Positions 58,701-64,000 of a stretch of DNA of 64,000 nucleotides are shown in pieces (position 1 is the stretch's first letter; each line of letters begins with the position of its first letter). The stretch is taken from the NCBI GenBank assembly GCA_943737045.1, contig CALSFV010000030.1:465501-529500 (forward strand). The letters are read 5' to 3'. A model generated the notes under the pieces. It was not told the DNA's origin. It worked only from the letters and a program-made list of their open reading frames with translations, and ran no database searches. A program made the position numbers and the translations under genes. This stretch comes from Parapristionchus giblindavisi (lineage: Eukaryota; Nematoda; Chromadorea; Rhabditida; Diplogasteridae).

Positions 58701-60689
58701 TTTTCGATTCAAAATATTTATTGCTTTTATGGATATTTGTAGCTTCGGAACGTTTCCAGTGGTACTTGTTTGTATTTCAACTCTGACAAAAAACGAGCTG
58801 ATCAACCAAAACTTACGCATCATTAGAAAATGAAATCCTTGCGCGAATTCAAGTTCATAGTCATTCATATCCTCAAGTAATTCTCTTAATTCAATAATCT
58901 TTGGACTTTTGTCTTTCTTTCGCAGGAAGGTGGATTTAAAATTCTCAGCCCAATTAGCATTTCCGAAGTCAAAAGTCATCAACGAGTTCAACGAATGCAA
59001 ATCACCGATGTTTGTCGACATTATGCTGCAATTACATTAATATTAAATAGAAATACAGGTATAGGGTTGCATGATATTTATGTAAAGACACACTGAAAGG
59101 GATTTTCTGCATAGCATCACGGGTTTCCCAACAGATATTGCACGAACAATGCCTCTTGAATATACCGGCGAAAAATAAATCTTGATAAACGACTCACTTC
59201 ACAAATTGCTCTTCGAACTCGTTTTCGTGCATGACTTTCATCCAGAAGTTCTTACGTATTTCGAGAATCCATTCCTTCATATCCTCCTCAGTTATGCCAT
59301 AGTAATTTTGGCATTTAAACGACCACCCTACAACATTCGGTTAGCGGAATATTGTTGACAATAGCATTTGGAAGATCGCTTGTAGGATTTCTGAGAACCC
59401 ACGGTACCATGCCATACCACGTTTATTGTTTACTTATTGAGTCAAATATCCCCATGCTCATTCTTCATTTTACTCTAATGATGAAGTATTTTTCACATGC
59501 ATTATCATATCTGCTACAATTAGGTGCAGAGAGAGAGTGTTTTAACCACAATAATTGTATAGCAATATTTTAGGTTGGGTTATCAGAATTATGCAACTGT
59601 TGATTCATCATCCATAGAATTCAAAAAAAGTTTTTATGAACTAATCAACCATTCTTAACTTGGTTAAACTAACTTTGGATTACGTTCATAAATCTGTCGA
59701 TTCTTTGATCGTTATTCGTTCCTAAAGACTTGATGGATCTACTAATTTCAGTTCACTCACAAACCTGCAAACACTTGTTCGTCAGCGAAAGGGCGAATAG
59801 GTTTCACAACGAGGTTATTGTTATTCGAGTTGAGCAGGCCGTCAAGGCGTTCAATGTATTCTTTATGCTCATTCGGAGAATTTACGATCTCGTCGATATG
59901 ACTCCTTATAAGCTCAATCGATAATCCGACCAATGATTCGTGACCATATCGATAGAAACACTCACGAATACGAGCCGTATCCCGTCGCGAGATCTATTTT
60001 AGCAATATTTTTATTCATTCTCTGAGTCAATACCCCAAAAAAGGGAAGTCTCATATTTAACACATTTTGCGATAAAAATAAACACAGAGAGTGTTAAATA
60101 TAACACATGACAGGTGTTATGTGTTGTGTGATACACTTTTTTTCTCTGCCTACAAGCAGGGAAGACGCGTTGTGCGCACCTTGCAGATTCATTTGAAGGT
60201 GTGGCGCTAAAGAGGCTGATATAGATACATAATGCATAATAGAATTCTTTGAAATTATTTGTGCAATCTATTTTGAAGATCTTCGCGAACAAACTTCGTA
60301 CATTAAAATGATTTTGTTGGGGTCGACGAGTGCCAGAGGACTTCACTACATGATCATTAGCAGAATCATTCAAAAATGCGGCATTGAATATGCGTTATCC
60401 TAGCTGAAACTGCTAAAGTGTTCTATTTATCTTTCTCTATAAGCTGCGTTACTTATATTAAAAATAACGCGCTGATTGAAACTAATTTGGTACCGTTCAA
60501 ATTTGAGTGTTATTATAATATATTATTATAAGAAACCGTTGTTTTCCTTTGGAGACTTTGGATAACGTCGTCGACGGAAGACGAAAATCCGCTAGAAACA
60601 TTCTGACCAATGAATGCTATCCAGTCTTCAACTTCGAGAACTTTTCCTTTAGGAGGATCGCCTTTGATCGTGATAAGTCGATCGTCCAT
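31674..60689 (-). CDS. Giant SecA-like pseudo-ATPase with twelve tandem N-terminal repeat units
   Basis: About 70 exons join into one predicted protein of about 5,500 residues. Order: twelve five-exon repeat units (60689 to 40.8 kb), a glycine-rich collagen-like segment (about 40.6-39.8 kb), a long helical part (39.7-36.4 kb), a SecA-like two-lobed motor region (36.43-33.5 kb) and a helical C-terminal part ending at TAG 31674-31676. Splice phases agree at every junction examined except one (after 52711). SecA is the bacterial ATPase that drives proteins through SecYEG; here none of its nucleotide-binding motifs survives. No signal peptide or membrane segment is evident at the chosen start, MDDRLITIKG, which follows a possible 5'-UTR acceptor. 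I infer a non-catalytic scaffold or binding role. Introns and AATAAA exclude bacterial contamination. Confidence 0.85.
31846..33723 (-). CDS. SecA-like domain end and helical C-terminal part
   Basis: It has 626 codons. It opens AYSKAARKGDRGSGQLIIL, where SecA-type motors have QxRGRxGRQGxxGxS: of the motif VI arginines only the second remains. The rest is helical, with no recognised domain; an aromatic and proline-rich part near the end includes ENYMICTDMAESFMPWLKE and VYAPLVESVINATF. It ends IPSIK|GTATTT in phase 0. Confidence 0.88.
33912..33939. repeat. AGGTAA hexanucleotide repeat in an intron
   Basis: About four units of AGGTAA lie in the 280-base intron between the two SecA motor exons. 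Confidence 0.8.
34003..34672 (-). CDS. SecA-like domain: second motor lobe
   Basis: It has 223 codons. WGNGLHQFLQLKHGCELTP matches SecA GLHQAxExKEG; MSYLRLFGRIYGSIGT matches YFRxYxKLxGMTGT; VVVIPNHAPRLF matches the VIPTNRP segment; AVLIFVAS matches PVLxGT. Motif V is lost: TNMAGRGTDI reads VYSCGHNIDY. GGLHAIVTFNTGNTRVEDR then restores the GGLHxIGTExxxSRRID pattern. This is the clearest homology in the gene. Confidence 0.92.
34773..35164 (-). CDS. SecA-like domain: preprotein-crosslinking region counterpart
   Basis: It has 130 codons, mostly helical, lying where SecA has its preprotein-crosslinking insert between Walker B and the second motor lobe. It ends with WNAQ...-type helices and NAKRALAMELNVDYVIDIER; in SecA this position carries the short DYIV strand that precedes the second lobe. 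Confidence 0.75.
35220..35354 (-). CDS. SecA-like domain: second half of Walker B
   Basis: It has 45 codons, starting AEDVLLGYAGLTHYLSHEV. Joined to the previous exon, the strand reads IIIDGAEDVLL against IIVDEVDSxLL in SecA-type proteins, so DEVD is replaced by DGAE. Then KLQSLFLFIWKIV and a phase-0 donor. The intron above carries two MITE remnants (35404-35570, 35575-35720). Confidence 0.85.
35404..35570. mobile_element. CTCTGGTATT-family MITE, decayed copy
   Basis: TCTGGTATTTCCAAACTAGTAG and the GTTAGTTTACTACAAG block match the complete copy at 54613-54834; the right end is missing. Confidence 0.65.
35575..35720. mobile_element. GACGTCA-bearing MITE, decayed copy
   Basis: GAACGTTGGAAAACCGTTTA pairs loosely with AAACAGTTGACCAACGTTC; CCTACGGTAGTGACGTCACG matches the better copy at 51045-51175. 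Confidence 0.55.
35728..35895 (-). CDS. SecA-like domain: YG..DYL exon and first half of Walker B
   Basis: It has 56 codons. HVVYGDLGSFQRDYLIDRFY matches SecA YGTNxExGFDYLRDN. The end, FSNIIIDG, is the Walker B strand followed by D-G; the family has D-E there. The exon ends GGG|GTAAGG, so the motif is split by the intron. Reading on past the donor would give a false end; the true partner is at 35220. Confidence 0.88.
35941..36030 (-). CDS. SecA-like domain: exon after Walker A
   Basis: It has 30 codons, VQVVSRSISVARQDSSNEKL and RYIYDFFNLK. This matches the SecA segment of the form VxVVTxNxYLAxRD...xxxYxxLGL: V-V-S, the A-R-Q-D (for AxRD) and the aromatic helix are recognisable. It is bounded by a 60-base and a 45-base intron. 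Confidence 0.8.
36091..36162 (-). CDS. SecA-like domain: Walker A exon, motif lost
   Basis: This 24-codon exon (IPCEEESELITACLAIVRCL, then SGET) takes the place of the SecA Walker A segment (M/STGEGKT/S followed by hydrophobic LA). Hydrophobic positions and length are kept, but GEGKS reads EEESE: the glycines and the phosphate-binding lysine are all gone. Confidence 0.85.
36433..37806 (-). CDS. Giant gene: long helical exon leading into the SecA-like domain
   Basis: It has 458 codons. It is mostly amphipathic helices; the end (SLTDSQICAVLFGLF then KGTSFVQ) aligns with the segment just before Walker A in SecA proteins, where an Lxx.Q....L pattern precedes GxxxxMxTGEGKT. The donor CAG|GTTCAT cuts between this and the Walker A exon. 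Confidence 0.85.
38063..38257 (-). CDS. Giant gene: small linker exon
   Basis: It has 65 codons from a CCAG acceptor to CAG|GTTTGT and contains CVETFKLFVKTN and MRELVAIANNVCIKMYYARD. The upstream intron holds a MITE (about 38315-38625). The acceptor was chosen because it alone keeps phase 0; GAAGCCAG is a weak site. Confidence 0.6.
38315..38625. mobile_element. MITE in an intron of the giant gene
   Basis: GATTGCCTGATTGCGGCGCG (38315) pairs with CGCGTGCCGCAATCAGGCAA (38599). No coding content. Confidence 0.7.
38655..39720 (-). CDS. Giant gene: helical exon after the glycine-rich part
   Basis: This is a 355-codon exon bounded by ACTTCAG and TGG|GTAATG. It is mostly charged and helical (DDEMSVVMDKCARVMRAVRV; ATEKLDDILGVMVVELALYQ) with low-complexity acidic parts in its first half. 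It joins the glycine-rich exon with a split GGA codon. I recognise no domain in it. Confidence 0.75.
39780..41057 (-). CDS. Giant gene: last A repeat fused to a glycine-rich collagen-like segment
   Basis: The exon opens with the twelfth A motif (ASFNFSEENWSEKFRAFL), then beta-rich sequence with a conserved-looking IEWRSICVSIVTPL and a long glycine-rich part: GESGQHGTNGPVGASAGNL, GGQGSRGQDGGNGADGAAGV, then after a basic insert (KKHWWRRSKSC) GAPGQLGGHGGKNGLGGLG and GEDGDPGYRGKQGVRGGD. Gly-X-Y runs are short and irregular, so this is collagen-like but not a true triple-helix domain. Start and end phases (2 and 2) match the neighbouring exons. Confidence 0.85.
41229..42066 (-). CDS. Repeat unit 12 of the giant gene, D to B exons
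   Basis: Exons: D 41924-42066, C 41633-41840, s 41409-41447, B 41229-41361. This is the most diverged unit: D (NIEFDELEDDIERSLVAQ) has lost the W..FI block, and B (ASIDERLYPLLTCSLRQMLW) lacks the YYGI head. Lengths and phases still follow the array, which is why I place it. Its A exon is the head of the long exon 39780-41057. A 125-base MITE lies upstream at 42123-42247. Confidence 0.7.
42123..42247. mobile_element. 125-base palindromic MITE
   Basis: CACCCCAAGAGAATTATTCC...TATAA and its exact inverse ending TTGGGGTG bound the element, with about 31 bases of perfect terminal repeat. It sits in the intron between units 11 and 12. Confidence 0.85.
42285..43591 (-). CDS. Repeat unit 11 of the giant gene
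   Basis: Exons: D 43437-43591, C 43219-43390, s 42915-42962, B 42684-42819, A 42285-42493. D has MRTFIKENVSYGFSTPIDPL, lacking the usual W. The C exon is the shortest (172 bases). B has KYYGIGLDAIKEWRQEV. A has VDFDFDQSNWQERFCEIFIP. A small open acidic segment near 43125-43155 (DEEEVDILDE) has splice-like edges but would break phase, so I leave it out. Confidence 0.78.
43639..45470 (-). CDS. Repeat unit 10 of the giant gene
   Basis: Exons: D 45316-45470, C 44783-44996, s 44459-44506, B 44277-44409, A 43639-43868. D has YDWREFICSKVTLGFGAPIN. C has DRIIVRKCFVDYW. s has DSDIKTVIEKLERRI. B has QCKNYYAIEESELMKWIG. A has TTFDFRALNWNSQFVKKFL. Introns hold two MITEs (44035-44150 and 44577-44702). 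Confidence 0.8.
44035..44150. mobile_element. MITE of the TTTAAAGGGAGCG family, copy 2
   Basis: TTTAAAGGGAGCGCAACCTC at the left and a CCCCTTTAAG end at the right form short inverted termini. The middle (CGTTGACGAGACCGTTGACAA) matches 31515-31545. Confidence 0.6.
44577..44702. mobile_element. AGAGAAAGGTT MITE
   Basis: AGAGAAAGGTT at the left pairs with AACCTTTCTCT at the right, and TTACTCC with GGAGTAA. The core (CTCTCAAAAAGACAC...) also occurs at about 12608-12675 inside the hAT-like element. Confidence 0.65.
45551..47334 (-). CDS. Repeat unit 9 of the giant gene, s and B exons fused
   Basis: Exons: D 47177-47334, C 46743-46974, fused s+B 46241-46427, A 45551-45769. The fused exon is 187 bases, exactly a typical s (48) plus a typical B (139). 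Its first 17 codons (NQVKRKHFYDEILPVL) look like an s exon, and the rest has DYGVPQEDIKEWIHAARLAF. The intron between s and B was therefore lost cleanly in this unit. A has PNFDYRTMDWCDDFVEKLLP. Confidence 0.78.
47384..49017 (-). CDS. Repeat unit 8 of the giant gene, with an enlarged C exon
   Basis: Exons: D 48860-49017, C 48466-48802, s 48386-48430, B 48177-48315, A 47384-47607. D has NWELFIHERVNLGFSAPLPS. The C exon is 337 bases against 172-232 elsewhere; the extra part (GMLFQKKKHISNVVV...) is read straight through a region resembling a retained intron. B has VFGVAEQDVATFL; A has DNFNFDNDDWAKNFEETFLP. A hAT-like MITE (47701-47992) lies between B and A. Confidence 0.75.
47701..47992. mobile_element. 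hAT-like MITE with 8-bp target duplication
   Basis: Ends TAGGGATCCGCA and TGCAGATCCCTA are inverted repeats; CTCTCCAC is duplicated at 47693-47700 and 47993-48000. The subterminal region has repeated ATTCGTGCA boxes. It lies in an intron of unit 8. Confidence 0.85.
49068..50186 (-). CDS. Repeat unit 7 of the giant gene
   Basis: Exons: D 50029-50186, C 49756-49969, s 49639-49695, B 49455-49593, A 49068-49279. D has EEWNKFIRCNVFRRF; C has DRIRECYRQDK; B has LYGFSREDIRSCLREI; A has RMFDFGIENWIESFKTQF. The B donor is a weak GTTGGT chosen because it alone keeps phase 2. Confidence 0.78.
50379..51798 (-). CDS. Repeat unit 6 of the giant gene
   Basis: Exons: D 51650-51798, C 51313-51523, s 51215-51259, B 50873-51011, A 50379-50593. 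D has DFEDWNYYLESHSIKGFTVP. C has EHIRDCYREYW. B has QYGFSQDDLEEWLNELRRQF, a good copy. A has RSMNFNSAHWLTNFETIL. A MITE with an internal GACGTCA (51045-51175) lies between s and B. Confidence 0.8.
51045..51175. mobile_element. GACGTCA-bearing MITE
   Basis: AACGGGAAAACCGTTTTCCGGG pairs with CCCGGAAAACGCTTTTCC, and GTCATTAGCGTAGACGGAGG pairs with CCTCCGCCTACGCTAATGAC. The arm includes TGACGTCA-like DNA. It lies in an intron of unit 6. Confidence 0.8.
52337..53434 (-). CDS. Repeat unit 5 of the giant gene, with one phase break
   Basis: Exons: D 53292-53434, C 52982-53165, s 52891-52938, B 52711-52843, A 52337-52559. D has YWIRFILDNVSIPFEVPL; C has ITQCYHDRWLKHS; B has EWQSIIRCEFWHRVM. A (EGFIDQFKFTGSPSLNVF) has lost the FDF...W core. 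B ends with two spare bases but the A frame needs none, so taking the visible splice sites puts a stop at once. This is the only broken junction in the array: a frameshift, a sequencing error, or a non-standard splice. Confidence 0.65.
53524..55535 (-). CDS. Repeat unit 4 of the giant gene
   Basis: Exons: D 55354-55535, C 54868-55093, s 54499-54546, B 53907-54051, A 53524-53741. D is longer than usual at its head and has DDWMLFIEQNVNIQFNAPI. C has EYLIGKCYEIRR. B has FYGISEEHTAEELL and LRKHFW. A has YTFKFETDHFYDVFKAKFL, where the usual W is replaced. A 220-base MITE (54613-54834) lies between C and s. Confidence 0.75.
54613..54834. mobile_element. CTCTGGTATT-family MITE, complete copy
   Basis: ACTCTGGTATTTCCAAACTAG pairs with CTAGTTTGACAATACCAGAGT. 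An inner hairpin (GGCCGTAGACTCGCAAGTC) follows. It lies in an intron of unit 4. Confidence 0.8.
55741..55914. mobile_element. MITE with ACTCACAGAGAAAATT ends
   Basis: ACTCACAGAGAAAATT at the left pairs with AATTTTCTGTGTGAGT at the right; the centre has TTCTTAC/GTAAGAA boxes in both orientations. It is intronic in unit 3 to 4. Confidence 0.75.
55933..57282 (-). CDS. Repeat unit 3 of the giant gene
   Basis: Exons: D 57131-57282, C 56754-56982, s 56462-56506, B 56258-56396, A 55933-56153. D has DWDSFILNNVNHKYNTPIDL. C has DKIREYYLVWG and SLLDPDN. B has VFWGIDERIVKGFI. A has STFDFTSHAWSQNFQTTFLP. All phases follow the array rule. Confidence 0.8.
57378..58619 (-). CDS. Repeat unit 2 of the giant gene
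   Basis: Exons: D 58456-58619, C 58174-58387, s 58060-58116, B 57761-57899, A 57378-57592. D has DWTNFIKDHVNIKFLAPL. C has NLIIDCYHKFW and KLLDPND. B carries IWVATQRRFFW. A has TDFSFKEPDWVETFKSTFLP. A short MITE (57950-58037) sits in the intron between s and B, and a false open frame runs through it. Confidence 0.8.
57950..58037. mobile_element. MITE of the TTTAAAGGGAGCG family, compact palindrome
   Basis: TAAAGCGAGCGTAACCTCCCTCAA pairs with TTGAGAGAGGTAACGCTC...TTTAAA across a short loop. It is intronic in unit 2. Confidence 0.7.
58817..60689 (-). CDS. Repeat unit 1 (N terminus) of the giant gene
   Basis: Exons: D 60537-60689, C 59765-59993, s 59674-59721, B 59198-59327, A 58817-59025. D begins at the proposed start ATG and has the WIAFIGQNV block. 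C has ARIRECFYRYG. B has NYYGITEEDMKEWIL then IRKNFW, the cleanest copy of that motif. A has MTFDFGNANWAENFKSTFL. The D frame differs from other D exons in beginning at phase 0, which supports a true start here. The intron between D and C (about 540 bases) holds a small repeat with TTAACAC motifs at 60055-60135. Confidence 0.75.
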
Positions 60690-61530
60690 TCTTACCTGGG
60701 AAAATATTATGTATATTAAATATATTATAATATTAAATATATTTTTAAAAATAGTTGATAGAGGTCAGGGAAGGATCACTAATATTATTGCTGCAACAAA
60801 TATGTTAAATTTTATTATCTGAACAGCATAAAACAATTCATACGCAACTACAAAAGAGGTATTTTGGGTTACTTAATATTTGTTAAAGCCATATAAATGG
60901 TATGCTAGGTGGCAAAATGAGAAGAAGAAAAGGAAAATTATGTCGAGGTGTTTGCTGACTATTTTATATTCCATTCAAAATTGGATGACAAACCGTGTGA
61001 AATTGATGATAACGTTGTTTGGAACATAACATATTACATTTTTTGGATATCGATTGATTTATTGATTGAAAAAAATTAAACTGATATAATGACCATGAGA
61101 TACCTATTAGTGACCAAGAGATAGAGACAACCACTAGGTCTTGATTATGGACCACTATAATGTGGAGTCGTGCCGCTAAGCGTGGAACCTTTTCTCATTG
61201 TCAGTTAACCGAAAAATTTTGAAGCTTGAACATTCATCAAAAATAATCGATCGAAAAATACATATATGAATTAATAGTATTCTCACAGAGCCAACAGCAG
61301 AACCTACAAAAAAACTTTCAAGTGTTAAAATGTATTCGGAAGCTAAAATCAGAATGGGAATGATAATGAGAATAACATGAACTATCAAAGATTTGGTAGC
61401 ATGATTACTGATCGGATCACTAGACGACAATACATAGATCCGCGAATAGACAAATAGTCACATGATCACAGCAAAAGTGCATCAGCTATTTATTCTCTTC
61501 GTATTCCCGTGTATGAAATATTATATTATA
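60690..61530. other. Region upstream of the giant gene
   Basis: This is the likely promoter and 5'-UTR region. A TTTTCCCAG acceptor stands just before the proposed ATG, so a non-coding first exon may lie here. A hydrophobic minus-strand frame at 61290-61420 (VHVILIIIPILILASEYIL) could be a signal-anchor exon but I cannot join it to the first repeat unit. Confidence 0.35.
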
Positions 61531-61540
61531 GGAGAGGAAT

Positions 61541-63885
61541 CGCCAGAGGTTCGACCACCCCCCCCCCCCGGCGGTAGAAATTTCGACCCCCTGAAAATTT
61601 CAGATTAAGTACTTTGAACGATGCTCTATCGAACTGCGTTGGCCGAATTTGCATATCTGGTCTCATTTTCGAGTAGCGGTCGGTCAAAGTTGGCTGGTAC
61701 GGTATTTTTGGCTCGAGTGTGCGTCAGAAAAATGATCATAACTCCGTTCAAAATAATGATAGAATTTTTTTCAAAAAAAGGATCGAAAGAGGAGAATTTG
61801 GGCAACATTTCCCAGTTGATGACGTCATTTGTCGACCATGCGCCGGTGCGGGGCGGTCGGTTTTATGAAAAAGTGACGTAACTTTCCTAATCGGAAAAAG
61901 TGCACTTTTCTTCTATGCGCGTTTTGTTGCACCCATATGTGTCTAAAAATGAACCAAGTTTCGGAGGATTTGAGAAATGCAAAAAAAGCGTTGATTTTAG
62001 TGACGCGACCTCGGACCTGTCATAGGAAAGAACGGCGTATTCCTTTATCAAGAAACAGCAAAGGAGCTTAAATGACTCAAAAACATCCGAAAAAGCATTA
62101 CGATCTCAAAATACCCATAAATGACAGTTATTTGAAACAAAATCACCTAGTTCCGAAAAATTTGAAAAAAACCATATTTTGCTTTTCCACGTGGAAAAAA
62201 CGTCTCAGTAATGTTAATTAATCATTATAATATTTCTTATAATGTTTTTGAACATTCATGTTTTTGGAAGTGAAGGCCTACCTGCTCTTAGAGCCGAGAT
62301 ATCCGCCATCGAGATCACACGCGCGCGCCCCAACTCCGCGCGACTGCTCATCCGCTCTCTCACTCCCACACGCTCTTTCGTGAACAGACAGGGAGAGAAA
62401 AAAGGAGAAGGGAGACTAACATCTGGCAACTACAAAAATGGAGATGTTAGAAAACTCTGAGCGAACATAGTTGCATTTGAACAACAAAGAACGAGTGTGA
62501 GCCCCCCCCCCCCCCCAAACCTTCCTCGCTCTCTCTCGCTCTCTCTCTCTTCAAGGAATGATGAAGTACAATGTCAAAACTAATGTTAGATAAGATACAT
62601 TTATTAGAGAAATCAGTCACAATTGAAAACAATTAACATTGAAATAACATATTACAAAGACATCGGTTGTATCATGTTACTATGTTACTATTACTATTAC
62701 TATTACTATGTTAAGTAAATCAATTGATCTCTCACCTTCCCCCCATCCCCATCCTCTTTTAATAATTTTATTCTTTCACATATTTTTTTGCACTCGAACA
62801 CTTTGTACTTGTTGAAACACCCTTGCGATGTACGATAAATAAATAAATAAAATACGCAAAATCATTCGAGGCGTCGAGGTAACGAGGTACCGCTCTAAAA
62901 ACACCGAGCGGGTTCGAACCCCGGTTCGATCCAAATCTTTTGCTGATTTTTACAGACACAGAAAACGTGTTCCAAGGTATTTTTTTCGTGATAAGAATGA
63001 TGAAACAAGTTGTTTTGAGTCATTCTGAGCTGGAAAACGTTCATTTTATGGCAACACATCTCTTCTCAAAGGGTGAGTTGGGGCGCGCGCGTGTGATCTC
63101 GATGGCGGATATCTCGGCTCTAAGAGCAGGTATTCCTTCACTTCCAAAAACATAAATGTTCAAAAACATTATAAGAAATATTATAATGATTAATTAACAT
63201 TACTGAGACGTTTTTTCCACGTGGAAAAGCAAAATATGGTTTTTTTCAAATTTTTCGGAACTAGGTGATTTTGTGTTTCAAATAACTGTCATTTATGGGT
63301 ATTTTGAGATCGTAATGCTTTTTCGGATGTTTTTGAGTCATTTAAGCTCCTTTGCTGTTTCTTGATAAAGGAATACGCCGTTCTTTCCTATGACAAGTCC
63401 GAGGTCGCGTCACTAAAATCAACGCTTTTTTTGCATTTCTCAAATCCTCCGAAACTTGGGTAATTTTTAGACACATATGGGTGCAACAAAACGCGCATAG
63501 AAGAAAAGTGCACTTTTTCCGATTAGGAAAGTTACGTCACTTTTTCATAAAACCGACCGCCCCGCACCGGCGCATGGTCGACAAATGACGTCATCAACTG
63601 GGAAATGTTGCCCAAATTCTCCTCTTTCGATCCTTTTTTTTGAAAAAAATTCTATCATTATTTTGAACGGAGTTATGATCATTTTTCTGACGCACACTCG
63701 AGCCAAAAATACCGTACCAGCCAACTTTGACCGACCGCTACTCGAAAATGAGAGCAGATATGCAAAATCGGCCAACGCAGTTCAATAGAGCATCGTTCAA
63801 AGTACTTAATCTGAAATTTTCAGGGGGTCGAAATTTCTACCGCCGCGGACCCTCCGAAACGGTCGATTTTCTCGCGATTCCTCTC
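61541..63885. mobile_element. Large foldback element with about 790-base arms
   Basis: The left arm (GGAATCGCCAGAGG... to CGCGCGCGCCCCAAC at about 62330) returns inverted from about 63083 to 63885, with very few differences. The centre (62331-63082) has a poly-C run, CTCTCTCG repeats and a tRNA-like segment. Paired frames on the two strands (SFSSSGRSKLAGTVFLARVC in both) are mirror images of the same repeat and not two genes. Confidence 0.85.
62866..62960 (+). repeat. tRNA-like/SINE fragment in the centre of the foldback
   Basis: GAGCGGGTTCGAACCCCGG is a strong B-box/T-loop match. It is followed by CTTTTGCTGATTTTTACAG, a tail shared with 3945-3965. The 5' half of a tRNA does not fold, so this is a fragment. 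Confidence 0.45.
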
Positions 63886-64000
63886 ATAGAAAACATTTGC
63901 TTCATTGATTTCAATCAAGATTATTAATCCTTTTTTCGGCGTAATAAAGTCAAAAAATGTAACTGGATAATAATATATTTATCGCATCTTGGAGAAAAGA

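Noticed and set aside
31674..60689. Bacterial contamination or a recent transfer from an endosymbiont as the source of the SecA-like sequence
   Set aside because: The SecA-like region alone is cut by about ten GT..AG introns in consistent phase, and the gene ends with AATAAA. The sequence is also far from bacterial SecA.
61557..61570. Poly-C runs (also near 17671 and 62503) as regulatory or G-quadruplex sites
   Set aside because: They are simple homopolymers within repeat arms, where length errors are common.
61621..63775. Two similar frames with SFSSSGRSKLAG on opposite strands, suggesting a duplicated gene
   Set aside because: They are the two arms of one foldback element.

Overview
The window is AT-rich eukaryotic DNA from an invertebrate animal, most likely a nematode or an arthropod; the sequence does not settle which. 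The signs are many short exons with GT..AG introns (several of only 45-120 bases), AATAAA signals after stop codons, and a dense load of Tc1/mariner, hAT, TTAA-inserting and RTE-like elements, many built as long perfect or near-perfect palindromes. All exon boundaries were deduced by eye from reading frame, splice dinucleotides and phase, and may be off by a few bases.

Region 1 (1-31 kb) is repeat-rich. It holds the 3' end of an unrecognised plus-strand gene (1.9-3.2 kb), the 5' exons of a small secreted cysteine-containing protein (6.55-6.9 kb) with possible later exons at 15.9 and 19.9 kb, and nested foldback elements between 7 and 25 kb. A second unrecognised gene (minus strand, 31.4 to 25.46 kb) is split by a 3-kb TTAA-flanked foldback.

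Region 2 (60.7 down to 31.67 kb, minus strand) is the main content: one gene of about 70 exons and about 5,500 residues. Its N-terminal 60% is a tandem array of twelve copies of a five-exon unit of about 255 residues (exon types called D, C, s, B and A here). The intron phases are the same in almost every copy, so the gene grew by duplicating a phase 1-1 unit. The last A exon runs into a glycine-rich, collagen-like stretch. After a long helical part comes a domain that aligns motif by motif with SecA (the bacterial preprotein translocase ATPase), but every ATPase motif is changed: Walker A GEGKT reads EEESE, DEVD reads DGAE, and the TNxAGRGTD and GRxGRQG motifs are also lost. I infer a large pseudo-ATPase relative of SecA, intron-bearing and therefore a resident nuclear gene, with an unknown function. 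Its introns hold a collection of short inverted-repeat elements.

Region 3 (61.5-63.9 kb) is another large foldback element upstream of the giant gene.
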